From Segatella copri (lineage in GTDB: Bacteria; Bacteroidota; Bacteroidia; Bacteroidales; Bacteroidaceae), in the NCBI RefSeq assembly GCF_009494395.1, contig NZ_VZCB01000063.1, positions 1 to 32,368 of the forward strand: a DNA stretch of 32,368 nucleotides. The letters are read 5' to 3'. The notes beneath the pieces are model-generated. The model was not told the DNA's origin and ran no database searches. It saw only the letters and a list, made by a program, of their open reading frames with translations. This document shows, piece after piece, positions 1-7,352 of the stretch. Every line of letters starts with the position of its first letter. Within the stretch, counting starts at the first letter, position 1. The translations under genes were made by a program, and so were the position numbers.

Positions 1-3
1 TTG

Positions 4-11
4 CAAAGATA
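4..11 (-). promoter_or_regulatory. possible -7 box (TATCTTTG), minus strand
   Basis: Read on the minus strand this is TATCTTTG, a match to the Bacteroidetes sigma-ABfr -7 consensus TAnnTTTG. It lies just past the stop of the truncated IS110 transposase and would drive a gene beyond the left window edge. I see no clear -33 element upstream, so this is a motif match only. Confidence 0.25.
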
Positions 12-18
12 ATATTTT

Positions 19-513
19 TCATTTACCCCACCTTACGCTGTATTGGTGGTTTACCTTACGCTCAGCCAGCAGTCTCTTCAACTTGAAATAGACAGGTGAG
101 GGAAGCTTGGAGGGATTGCGAAGAATCTTCTTGTGGTTCTGCTCACAATAGATTGCTATTCTGAAAGCATCCAGTTCATCAGTCTTGATACGGTCTAGAG
201 AGCGCTGGTCATCATCCAAGTCTGGCTCAAAGCGATGCATTTTGCGAGGTTCCACCATACTATAGATATATTCTTTGGATTCCAACCATAATCTAAAGTT
301 TTGGTTATAGAGTCCGGTATATTCCAGACAGAACAAAAAGGTATCAAAGTCTTTTCCTACCTTTGCGACCCAGGAGCCAATCTTTTTGAACCCAGCATCA
401 TCATTGCTCACCTTAATATGAGCATTCTTCCAATCGATGGTTTCACCATCATAATAAGCAAGGTCGAGAGTCTTCTTGGAGACATCTACGCCAAAATACA
501 GTTCTTTATCCAT
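19..513 (-). pseudogene. IS110-family transposase, truncated after the DEDD domain
   Basis: The 164-residue product matches the N-terminal RuvC-like DEDD domain of IS110-family transposases (recombinases that in this family act with a bridge RNA). Likely acidic residues are D10 (FGVDVSKKTLDLA), E64 (CLEYTGLY), D112 and D115 (KTDELDAFRIAIY). Family members are usually about 300-340 residues and carry a C-terminal Tnp_20 domain with the catalytic serine; here the reading stops soon after LLAERK, in a tail (VNHQYSVRWGK) that does not look like the family. The last part of the ORF contains a 9-bp direct repeat (31-39 and 54-62), which suggests a rearrangement. It is the only mobile-element gene seen and is probably inactive. 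The truncation is seen directly; the cause is not. Confidence 0.8.
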
Positions 514-657
514 ATTATTAACATTTTAGAATTTAATGGAATCAAGAAAGAATGTTGGGTAGGCGAAGGACTGAATCGGTGAATAGAGAATATCTAGGAT
601 ACTTACTAGTACATCTTAACACCCATTAACCAACTTTAGCTTTCGTGATTCCGGGTG

Positions 658-665
658 CAAAGGTA
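658..665 (-). promoter_or_regulatory. possible -7 box (TACCTTTG) upstream of the IS110 remnant
   Basis: Minus-strand TACCTTTG fits the Bacteroidetes -7 consensus TAnnTTTG and sits about 145 bp upstream of the transposase start at 513. No convincing TTTG -33 box is visible about 20 bp further upstream. The stretch from 514 to 760 holds no gene; if this is the IS110 non-coding end it could encode the bridge RNA, but I could not define a structure. Confidence 0.3.
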
Positions 666-760
666 AAAGAATACTTACGGTCATATTATACCGACACTCC
701 TACTCATTATATTACTTCCTATATCGGTAGTCTTCACTCCCATTCACTGGCTTTACAAGA

Positions 761-1471
761 CTATCCGAAGATTTTTTCTGCGATAAATCTTGCAGGAAAC
801 AGCAAGCCTGCCATCACATAACGCTTACGGGTATGTGGTTCCTTCCACATTCGATAAACAAAGCGAAGATTCGTCTTATCTACCCATACCGGATAATAAT
901 CTATCTCATTCCTGGAAGTCTGATGGATAAATCCACCACAGGTAAACCCGATACCCTGATAACCGGCATTCTTCGCCTTTAGCAGGAACTTCTCTTGCAT
1001 CAAGGCTCCCATTCCAACAATCAGAAAGTCGGGATTCAGTTTAACGATATGCTTTGCCTCTTCATCCATTTCCTGTTCCGAAGCAAAATAACCGTTACGA
1101 TAACCAGCAAACTTCACCTTTGGATACCGCTCACGGAATATCTCTACAGCCTTCTCCACCTGCTCCTGTTTAGAAGCCACAATATAGATAGTCTTACCAT
1201 TTTCCTCTGCATACGAGAACAACTCCGGTGCCATCGAAGTCATATCAAAACTTCTTCGGGTCACCTGCTTGCCATACACCAATTTGATGGCTTTCACCAA
1301 CAAACCACCATCCGCAAAGATACCATCCAGCTGCGAGAATAGCTCCTTATTGTCGAGAGCAGTCAAATAAGACACTGGGTTGAGATAGGTATATGCCTTT
1401 CCCTTATTCTCGAATATCTGATTAACGGAAAAGAATTCCGTTGATATAATCTTAGAAACTAATATTGACAT
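761..1471 (-). CDS. WecG/TagA/CpsF-family glycosyltransferase (GT26)
   Basis: Glycosyltransferase of the WecG/TagA family, which transfers an N-acetylmannosaminyl or related sugar from UDP to an undecaprenyl-linked acceptor at the inner membrane face. Numbered from the ATG at 1471 (236 aa), family hallmarks are TYLNPVSY (28-35), IFADGGLLVKA (51-61) with the likely catalytic Asp54, and GMGALMQEKFLLK (153-165). The basic, hydrophobic C-terminus is typical of the membrane-anchoring appendage. I chose this ATG over the upstream in-frame one at 1507: it follows an AAGAGGA ribosome-binding site and leaves 11 bp after the upstream SIR2 gene instead of overlapping it. It is the last biosynthetic gene of the run and probably belonged to the sugar locus before the SIR2 block inserted upstream. 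Confidence 0.88.
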   Translation of the reverse strand: MSILVSKIISTEFFSVNQIFENKGKAYTYLNPVSYLTALDNKELFSQLDGIFADGGLLVKAIKLVYGKQVTRRSFDMTSMAPELFSYAEENGKTIYIVASKQEQVEKAVEIFRERYPKVKFAGYRNGYFASEQEMDEEAKHIVKLNPDFLIVGMGALMQEKFLLKAKNAGYQGIGFTCGGFIHQTSRNEIDYYPVWVDKTNLRFVYRMWKEPHTRKRYVMAGLLFPARFIAEKIFG

Positions 1472-1482
1472 AATAAATCCTC

Positions 1483-3027
1483 TTATTCCCATCCATATTT
1501 TTTCCAATCATAAAAACAAATTAGTTTTCTCATATTGGTTGAATAACCATTCTTTTTCACAAGAAAATCATTGAAATTTCTCTCTATAAAATGGCGAAGA
1601 ACATCTAATTCATTTTCCTGTATGTCTAAATAAGGTATTAAAGATACCGCTTTCCACACCTCAGTACCTTTATATTTTTCCAAAACCTCTCTCAATGAAA
1701 GATTCTTTTCCTCATCAGAAAACTTATATGATTGAAATTCATGACCTTTTCGCAAAGTATAATTAATTCCTAACTTATTACCCTTATAACTTTCATCACT
1801 ATTTATACCCACTTGAGACAAATACTTATAAATTGGCAAAAAAGCTTTTCGAGAAGATTTCCTTAGTTGAGGATAAGCATCAGTTAAAACCTGTCCTGCA
1901 TTCCACTCTTGCTTTTCAGATAATACGTCTCTAAGTAATTCAACGGACTTTATACCTCTATAGCCAACTGCTGACCTAAATTGACCAATGGCACCAAAAC
2001 CATAGACAACTTGAATATTTTTATTGCCATCTATTTTTTCTGACGGCAACACATATAGCTGCTTCTCTGGCGTTTCCGATTGAACAATTTCATAAAATTG
2101 CTTTTTATACTCTCTCAAAAGATTGGCAGGAATAGTACGCTCATAATATTGCAACAATTCATATACATCTTTGTAGCTATGAGTTTTGATTTTAATGACA
2201 GGCAAGTTTACATTATTGCTCATCATAATATCTTGCCGTTCTATTTTCATTTCAAAACCCTCCTCATGAACCCACTCTACAAATATTAAGTTATTCTGAA
2301 GCTTTTCGATGTTATCATTATCCAAGCAATTTACAATAGATTGCAAAATCTCTTGAATATTAGTATCAGAAATCGAATATCCTAGAAACGCTATAGGATG
2401 TTCTATAAATATCGTTATCAGTTTAGCTGCCAAATATGGATTTTTCTTGTCGAATCCTTCATAGTCTTGCTCTGTAAGAATCATTGATTGAGGTTTCTCA
2501 AAACTACCATGAATCTTATATATTTCCCCAACACTGTATGTAGATGAAAAAATCAATTGCTCTTGACCAATATAAGATGTAAACTTAGGGAATAATCTTT
2601 CGGCCGTATCATCCCAATTGGTTGTTATGATTCCATCAATACACAATCTTTCAAGCATATGAATTTCATCCTCATATTCCGAAGGGAATTCTTTCAATGA
2701 TTGTTTTTTAAGATACTGTGATATTTTAATTTTCAACACAGAGGACGCATCTACGATGCTATCTTGATTTTCCTTTTTAAATTCATCTTCATCGTCAAGA
2801 CTCCAAAAATCATCGGTAACATCTTTTGCAATAGCCGTAGCAACCTTTATCAAAGATTTAGTATCCAGTTTCGAATAATATTGTGCCAGCTTGTGGGGAA
2901 CAAACATTTGCAATATACCATCCCATTGAGGAGTACCTAAATAATGACGTGAAAAGCCAGAACCCAAGAATAGAAAGGGAGCACCTTTTCTATTCTTTAA
3001 AATTATTTTAAAATCATCTGAAGTCAT
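1483..3027 (-). CDS. SIR2-domain protein with large C-terminal extension (candidate anti-phage NADase)
   Basis: 514-residue protein with an N-terminal SIR2-like domain: LGSGFSR (21-27) as the glycine-rich nucleotide loop, TTNWD (135-139), the HG motif KIHGS (171-175) with likely catalytic H173, and FLGYSISD (214-221). The Asn of TTN and the His of HG are the residues used by bacterial defence SIR2 enzymes to hydrolyse NAD+. Zinc-binding Cys pairs of protein deacylase sirtuins are absent. The C-terminal half (about 300-514) matches nothing I recognise and may sense phage or regulate the NADase. It is third in a tight set: putative AbiC protein, second SIR2 protein (12 bp upstream), this gene, then the GT26 gene 11 bp downstream. 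Its base composition is more AT-rich than that of the sugar backbone genes. Defence function is inferred. Confidence 0.85.
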   Translation of the reverse strand: MTSDDFKIILKNRKGAPFLFLGSGFSRHYLGTPQWDGILQMFVPHKLAQYYSKLDTKSLIKVATAIAKDVTDDFWSLDDEDEFKKENQDSIVDASSVLKIKISQYLKKQSLKEFPSEYEDEIHMLERLCIDGIITTNWDDTAERLFPKFTSYIGQEQLIFSSTYSVGEIYKIHGSFEKPQSMILTEQDYEGFDKKNPYLAAKLITIFIEHPIAFLGYSISDTNIQEILQSIVNCLDNDNIEKLQNNLIFVEWVHEEGFEMKIERQDIMMSNNVNLPVIKIKTHSYKDVYELLQYYERTIPANLLREYKKQFYEIVQSETPEKQLYVLPSEKIDGNKNIQVVYGFGAIGQFRSAVGYRGIKSVELLRDVLSEKQEWNAGQVLTDAYPQLRKSSRKAFLPIYKYLSQVGINSDESYKGNKLGINYTLRKGHEFQSYKFSDEEKNLSLREVLEKYKGTEVWKAVSLIPYLDIQENELDVLRHFIERNFNDFLVKKNGYSTNMRKLICFYDWKKYGWE

Positions 3028-3039
3028 AAGCCATTAGTA

Positions 3040-4020
3040 TTAGAATTCCTTAGCTATCATATCAACAATTTCTTGATATGCCAACATATATTCTTTAGAA
3101 TTTGTAGGAGTGATACTTGTAAAGCGACACTGTACCCCCAATCGATCTAGCAGACCAACTTTAGCTTTTTCTTGTGGCTGCAATTCCTTAGAATCTTTGA
3201 TAAGAAAATAAACGATTTTATTTTGCTTCATCACCCCATCGCCTCTCAACATTCTTTGTCTTCTATCAAGAAGCCACCATAAGTCAATCTCTGAATAATC
3301 CAAACCAAGACCTACAATATAGACATCCGACATGAAGATATGATCTATCCAAGAAAATATTTCTCCATCGTTATTCTGCAAACGATCCAACATACTCGAT
3401 ATTTTCTGTTCGCCAACCTTTCCTTCTTTCCATTTATAAATTCCTTTCAGATAGTCGCTAACCTTTGCTACTGTTCCACAATAATGGTTATATCCTATAA
3501 CAATGCTTCGTGGACTATCTACATCTCCATGTACAGGATAGATGGTTTTCAAAATACTATCTTTTTGCAAACATCTCTTTCTTCTGATATTATAATTCAT
3601 CTCTGATTTATCACCCACTACAGACTGAAATCCCATTGCTGTCAAGCTTTCGTCCAACACATGATCATAATTGGTGGTGAGATAAGCATCAAAAGGGAGA
3701 TTAGAAAGTTGATCATATATAAAATTTGACTTGAAGTCTTTCATCTCGTCAATAATCGCCTTTTTCAAATTCATCTGCCTATCCTCTACCACTTTTTTCC
3801 ATCCAGTACTATCCTTTACATCTTGCACTTTTTTACGAAAATCAGAAGAAAGAAGTATATAATCATACTGCAAAGGATATGGAACATCCACTAGATTCAA
3901 GCCATCATGCACAGCAAGCCCGGCCTCATCTTTAGCTTGAACATTTGACAACAAAGTTTTCCAAGACAAATTTTGGCTTAACAGATTTAAGCCATTTCCA
4001 AAAAACAAAACCTTTCCCAT
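3040..4020 (-). CDS. second, divergent SIR2-like domain protein
   Basis: 326-residue protein that is essentially one SIR2-like domain. From the ATG at 4020: FFGNGLN (6-12) as nucleotide loop, TTNYD (115-119), YPVHGD (161-166) with likely catalytic H164, and a late VGLGLDYSEID (236-246) Rossmann motif. It keeps the Asn and His expected of an NAD-cleaving SIR2 but is clearly not a recent duplicate of its neighbour; similarity is confined to the motifs. A GTG start three codons upstream (4029) is possible; I prefer the ATG. It lies 12 bp upstream of the larger SIR2 gene and about 18 bp after the AbiC-like gene, so translation is probably linked. It could be a partner or regulator of the larger SIR2 protein or a second effector. 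Confidence 0.83.
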   Translation of the reverse strand: MGKVLFFGNGLNLLSQNLSWKTLLSNVQAKDEAGLAVHDGLNLVDVPYPLQYDYILLSSDFRKKVQDVKDSTGWKKVVEDRQMNLKKAIIDEMKDFKSNFIYDQLSNLPFDAYLTTNYDHVLDESLTAMGFQSVVGDKSEMNYNIRRKRCLQKDSILKTIYPVHGDVDSPRSIVIGYNHYCGTVAKVSDYLKGIYKWKEGKVGEQKISSMLDRLQNNDGEIFSWIDHIFMSDVYIVGLGLDYSEIDLWWLLDRRQRMLRGDGVMKQNKIVYFLIKDSKELQPQEKAKVGLLDRLGVQCRFTSITPTNSKEYMLAYQEIVDMIAKEF

Positions 4021-4038
4021 ATTTTTCACTTAAACTTG

Positions 4039-5130
4039 TTAATTTATTGACAGATAATCTTCTATCATTTTGTCAGGAGTCTTACAAACAAATCCTCTTA
4101 TCAAATCTTTATGTTCTGGCTTTATCAAATAGATATCCTGCAAGTTTTCCAGCAAGTTATATCGCAAATAAAGTTTTCGTGCCTTGTCATAGATAAGCGC
4201 ATTATAAAACAGAATCGACATTTCTGATGAAGACAAACCAGACTGCAAGAATGCAGCATATCTTCTGAAACGAGTCATAACTTCTTGCATCTTTTTTCTT
4301 TGATCTTCATTACTCATTGTGTTACGAATCATTTCAAAAATATCCAGTTGTACTTGATCCATATATTTCAAGATGTTATACAAATGGCGACAATAATGTC
4401 CAATTGTCGAAGAAAAATGAATCGAGAACAAGAAATAGAGAGCCTGACATTTCTTCAATTCAGTTTTTTGCGCCTTTATTTGTTTGAAAAATGTTTCAGT
4501 AAAGCCAAGGGTAACAACAGCTAAATCTTCTGAATACTCTGTCATTATTCGTTTCTGTTCATCTTTACCTGTCGCAAAAAGTAAATCCTTGTTGGGTGTA
4601 AGATTGAAACGATAGCTATCCCTTATCGAGAAGAAATACATCTTTTGCAGAACAGCCAAAGCTTCCATAAAGAAGTCATTACCAGAAGCATTTATACTAG
4701 TTTCTGTCAATTCGTGTTTTTCATTCCACTTAACATCTGTAAATTCCGCATGAAGTTCTTCCTTTATTTGTTGTTGCGAAGACAACAAAGAAAAGAAAGT
4801 TGCCTCAAAATCCTTTATCGCTTCCATTATAACATCCTCTCTTCGATACTTAGCTTGATTTTCCAACTCTCTATTCTGCATTTTGATTGCTGAGAAGTAT
4901 AGAAACACACCTGCCAAAGCCCAAATAGATCCAATCACACCACCCATAAAATCTCCTACTTGACCCGTAGCCGCCATCTCATCCCTTGATAATTTTCCAC
5001 CTATTTCAAACGTGGATGACATGTGATATAAAAATATCCCTATGACAACAAAACCAATGAAAGTAATAATATAGGCAAACCACTCCAGCAAAGAAATCTT
5101 AGCTATACTCTTCTTTATTTTTGTCTTCAT
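4039..5130 (-). CDS. putative phage abortive-infection membrane protein (AbiC-like)
   Basis: 363-residue protein resembling the putative abortive-infection family putAbiC (Pfam PF16872). Two membrane segments lie at about 14-37 and 61-83; the second, with its GDFMGGVIGSIWALAGVFLYFSA run and a following KMQ, is the family's signature hairpin. Then comes a helical cytoplasmic region with DFEATFFSLLSSQQQI (108-123), a GHYCRHLYNILKYMD segment and near the end FLQSGLSSSEMSILFYNAL, all at the family's usual places. The ATG at 5130 is only 3 bp past the ancestral stop (5134) of the frameshifted acyltransferase upstream. First gene of the AbiC-like/SIR2/SIR2 block. Family members are implicated in abortive infection but their mechanism is not known to me; an anti-phage role here is inferred from family and neighbours. 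Confidence 0.8.
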   Translation of the reverse strand: MKTKIKKSIAKISLLEWFAYIITFIGFVVIGIFLYHMSSTFEIGGKLSRDEMAATGQVGDFMGGVIGSIWALAGVFLYFSAIKMQNRELENQAKYRREDVIMEAIKDFEATFFSLLSSQQQIKEELHAEFTDVKWNEKHELTETSINASGNDFFMEALAVLQKMYFFSIRDSYRFNLTPNKDLLFATGKDEQKRIMTEYSEDLAVVTLGFTETFFKQIKAQKTELKKCQALYFLFSIHFSSTIGHYCRHLYNILKYMDQVQLDIFEMIRNTMSNEDQRKKMQEVMTRFRRYAAFLQSGLSSSEMSILFYNALIYDKARKLYLRYNLLENLQDIYLIKPEHKDLIRGFVCKTPDKMIEDYLSIN

Positions 5131-5140
5131 AATTCAAGCT

Positions 5141-5578
5141 TTAAACTCTTTTATTACCTTTGCAGCCCCCCACAAGGCAATTATCTGGTATATCATGAGT
5201 TACGACACTACCAGCTGCTATCACCACATTATTACCTATGGTTACAGGTCTTGCTATCACCGTATTTGCACCAATGAAAACATGATTTCCTATCTTTAAG
5301 TTTCCCACATGCCAAGACAAGTTTCCATCTTCGTGAGGTTTCAGATAGTGAGTGAGCAGTACGGTATTCATGGTTATGGTAACATGACTTCCTATCTCAA
5401 ACAACTTATGATTGATGGTATCGAAAGTCACATTTGCTCCGATATGAATATCTTGCCCCATTTTTATCCCTGCCAATTTCAATAATTTTGGACGCACCAA
5501 CTTAGAAGATAGCCAGCGATTCATAGACAATCGCAACAAAACAAACCTCGGTAGTCTTTTCAAATAATTCTGTACCAT
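5141..5578 (-). CDS. hexapeptide-repeat acyltransferase with frameshifted C-terminus
   Basis: Left-handed beta-helix (LbH) acyltransferase, likely an O-acetyltransferase of the maltose/galactoside acetyltransferase type acting on the capsule or a precursor sugar. Hexapeptide turns are visible in [26 protein letters not shown] and [13 protein letters not shown], with a likely catalytic His in LLTHYLK near residue 76. The expected ending is NCLVGGxPAKVIK. Here the frame runs through six G (5166-5171) into CKGNKRV and stops, while the neighbouring frame reads AKVIKEFKA and stops at 5134. So a small indel next to the G-run has replaced the last dozen or so residues. The core helix is intact, so some activity may remain. 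It sits between a GT4 gene (21 bp) and the AbiC-like gene. Confidence 0.8.
   Translation of the reverse strand: MVQNYLKRLPRFVLLRLSMNRWLSSKLVRPKLLKLAGIKMGQDIHIGANVTFDTINHKLFEIGSHVTITMNTVLLTHYLKPHEDGNLSWHVGNLKIGNHVFIGANTVIARPVTIGNNVVIAAGSVVTHDIPDNCLVGGCKGNKRV
5166..5171 (-). repeat. G6 tract at the acyltransferase frameshift
   Basis: Six consecutive G on the coding strand, exactly where the acyltransferase departs from its ancestral C-terminal frame. Losing one G would join the upstream frame to AKVIKEFKA. Six is short for a phase-variation tract, so an old mutation or a sequencing error is equally possible. Confidence 0.5.
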
Positions 5579-5599
5579 AATTCTTATATCGAAATTTTG

Positions 5600-6763
5600 T
5601 TACTTCAATGTTTCCAACCATTGTTCATATATTCGCTCTACCGAATATTCCTTGCTTTTTTCAATCGCAGTCAATGCCATTACCTCACGCTTTGCTGCAT
5701 CATTCATCAGATTCGATAACAAATTTGCAGCCTCATCTGTCCGGTAGCCATCCTTGTGATAAGGGATCACAAGACCATTTTCCCCATCATTTATAATATC
5801 ACCTACAGCCGAGTAGCTGTTATACACCACTGGTATCACACCAAAACTCATACTTTCTGCAAGTACCAATGGGAAACCTTCATATTCAGAAGTAAGAAGC
5901 AAGATAGACGCACGCTCATAATAAGGCTTGGGTTGCTGGAAACCTTCAAATGTCACATGCTGTAATCCATAATCAGCCACTTGTTGCTCTACATTTTTAC
6001 GTTCTACTCCATCACCCACTATAGTTAATCGCCAATCGGGGAATTGAGCCTCCAGTTTTGCCCAGGTATCAATCACACGATACACTCGCTTTTGGTTGTA
6101 ATCAATTCTACCCATATATATAATCTCCTTTTCCTTCTTATCGAATGAATAAGAGAAGTCTGAAGATTCCAAGGTTACAGGATTAGTTTGCACCATAAGA
6201 TGATTAGGATGATTGATACCCGTAAACTTAGAGAACAGAGGAATATAACTTGGCGAGAGCACTTGATAGATATCAGTATGATGATAAACATACGCCATAC
6301 TTCGACTCGTCACAAACTTAAACGCAGCTTTTTTCAGCTTTAGCAAACTGCGTTTCAAAGGTTTGACACAACCTTCAAGAGCTATCTCCACATTTTTGAT
6401 ACGAGCGTTCGTATCTACTTGGTTATGATAGACTGCAATCGTTTTTACCTTCAATCCCTTCTTCGCCTTATTTAACACTCGGCATGACACAAGAGGTAAG
6501 CCCCATTGATTAATCACCACCTGTATCTGATGCTCTATAAGTAAATTTCTAAGTGCCACAATATTTTGGTTGGTACACTTATAATCCCACAACGTATAGA
6601 TTTTCACGCTATCATCAGTACGAGCTACCGTCAATGCTTCAGGAGCTTCAAATGTAGCAATTACAACTTTGTGTCCATGCCGAGCAAAGCAACTAGCTAG
6701 AGTTGCCGTCACCACTTCTATGCCACCGACAGCGTAGCATTTCATCAAAAATAATATATTCAT
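5600..6763 (-). CDS. glycosyltransferase family 4 (GT-B fold)
   Basis: Cytoplasmic retaining glycosyltransferase adding one sugar of the repeat unit to the lipid-linked chain. From the ATG at 6763 (387 aa): N-terminal domain beginning MNILFLMKCYAVGGIEVV with the GG acceptor-side loop, linker, then a Glycos_transf_1 domain with YMGRIDYNQKR (216-226), LTIVGDGVE (246-254), and the E-x7-E motif EGFPLVLAE (295-303). The codon just upstream (TTG) could extend it by one residue; ATG preferred. It lies 13 bp after the WcaB-like acyltransferase and 21 bp before the frameshifted one. Donor and linkage cannot be told from sequence. Confidence 0.9.
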   Translation of the reverse strand: MNILFLMKCYAVGGIEVVTATLASCFARHGHKVVIATFEAPEALTVARTDDSVKIYTLWDYKCTNQNIVALRNLLIEHQIQVVINQWGLPLVSCRVLNKAKKGLKVKTIAVYHNQVDTNARIKNVEIALEGCVKPLKRSLLKLKKAAFKFVTSRSMAYVYHHTDIYQVLSPSYIPLFSKFTGINHPNHLMVQTNPVTLESSDFSYSFDKKEKEIIYMGRIDYNQKRVYRVIDTWAKLEAQFPDWRLTIVGDGVERKNVEQQVADYGLQHVTFEGFQQPKPYYERASILLLTSEYEGFPLVLAESMSFGVIPVVYNSYSAVGDIINDGENGLVIPYHKDGYRTDEAANLLSNLMNDAAKREVMALTAIEKSKEYSVERIYEQWLETLK

Positions 6764-6776
6764 CAATACAAACGTA

Positions 6777-7205
6777 TTATGATTTTAAACTTCTGATAAC
6801 TCTCGCCGGATTACCCGCAACAACAGAATATGGAGGAACATCCTTAACTACTACCGCTCCAGCACCAATAACAGAATCATGTCCAATAGTTATATCACCA
6901 ATGATGCAAATATTTGGACCAATAGTTACATTATCTTCTATACATGGGCATTTTTCTGAATCTAAAAAGCCCTTTGCTCCAATAGTAGTATTCTGGCGAA
7001 CAGACACATTATTGCCTATAATTGTATTTGGATTAATAACCGTGCCCCTTGCCCCATGAAAGATTTCAAAATTATCACCAATTTGGGTATAATATTTTAT
7101 ATCATAACCCAAGAGCCAAGAGTACAAAGCAAAAAGCTTTCTGTAAATTCCACTTTGCTTAGATTTTAGTCTAAGTCTATTAAAACACTTTGATTTTTTA
7201 TCCAT
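6777..7205 (-). CDS. serine-acetyltransferase-like (WcaB-type) hexapeptide acyltransferase
   Basis: 142-residue LbH O-acetyltransferase of the CysE/WcaB group, probably acetylating a sugar of the polysaccharide. Repeats are seen at GARGTVINPNTIIGNNVSVRQNTTIG, CIEDNVTIGPNICIIGDITIGHDSVIGAGAVV, and the family ending VVAGNPARVIRSLKS is intact. The likely catalytic His is in EIFHGARG (about residue 50). It is shorter than true serine acetyltransferases (about 260 aa) and lacks their N-terminal helical domain, so cysteine biosynthesis is unlikely. Upstream is a 147-bp gap holding a structured repeat element (7232-7300), unusual in this otherwise compact stretch; its leader may be regulated by that element. 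Confidence 0.87.
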   Translation of the reverse strand: MDKKSKCFNRLRLKSKQSGIYRKLFALYSWLLGYDIKYYTQIGDNFEIFHGARGTVINPNTIIGNNVSVRQNTTIGAKGFLDSEKCPCIEDNVTIGPNICIIGDITIGHDSVIGAGAVVVKDVPPYSVVAGNPARVIRSLKS

Positions 7206-7231
7206 ATTCTGCTCCTTAACAAAATATAAAA

Positions 7232-7300
7232 GGCAGGGAAGTACTCATAAGGAAAAGAAAAGTAGCTCACAAATATAACTCCCTACTTTCCGTCCCTGCC
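7232..7300 (-). repeat. structured intergenic element, copy A
   Basis: On the minus strand (direction of the operon) this forms a long-armed hairpin: GGCAGGG/CCCTGCC (7294-7300 with 7232-7238), a 5-nt bulge, then AAGTA/TACTT (7284-7288 with 7239-7243), closing a loop of about 40 nt. The loop contains a 19-nt segment (7257-7275) that matches 18/19 with copy B at 21074-21092. Arms differ in sequence between copies but stay paired. Possible regulatory RNA, protein-binding site or small dispersed repeat. Confidence 0.55.
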
Positions 7301-7352
7301 ATATTAATTTTCTTGCGTCAAAGAATTACACTAACGTGAATTCCATCACTCA

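Noticed and set aside
1483..4029. SIR2 proteins as housekeeping sirtuin deacylases
   Set aside because: Neither shows the zinc-binding Cys pairs, and their neighbours and extra regions fit defence-type SIR2 NADases better.
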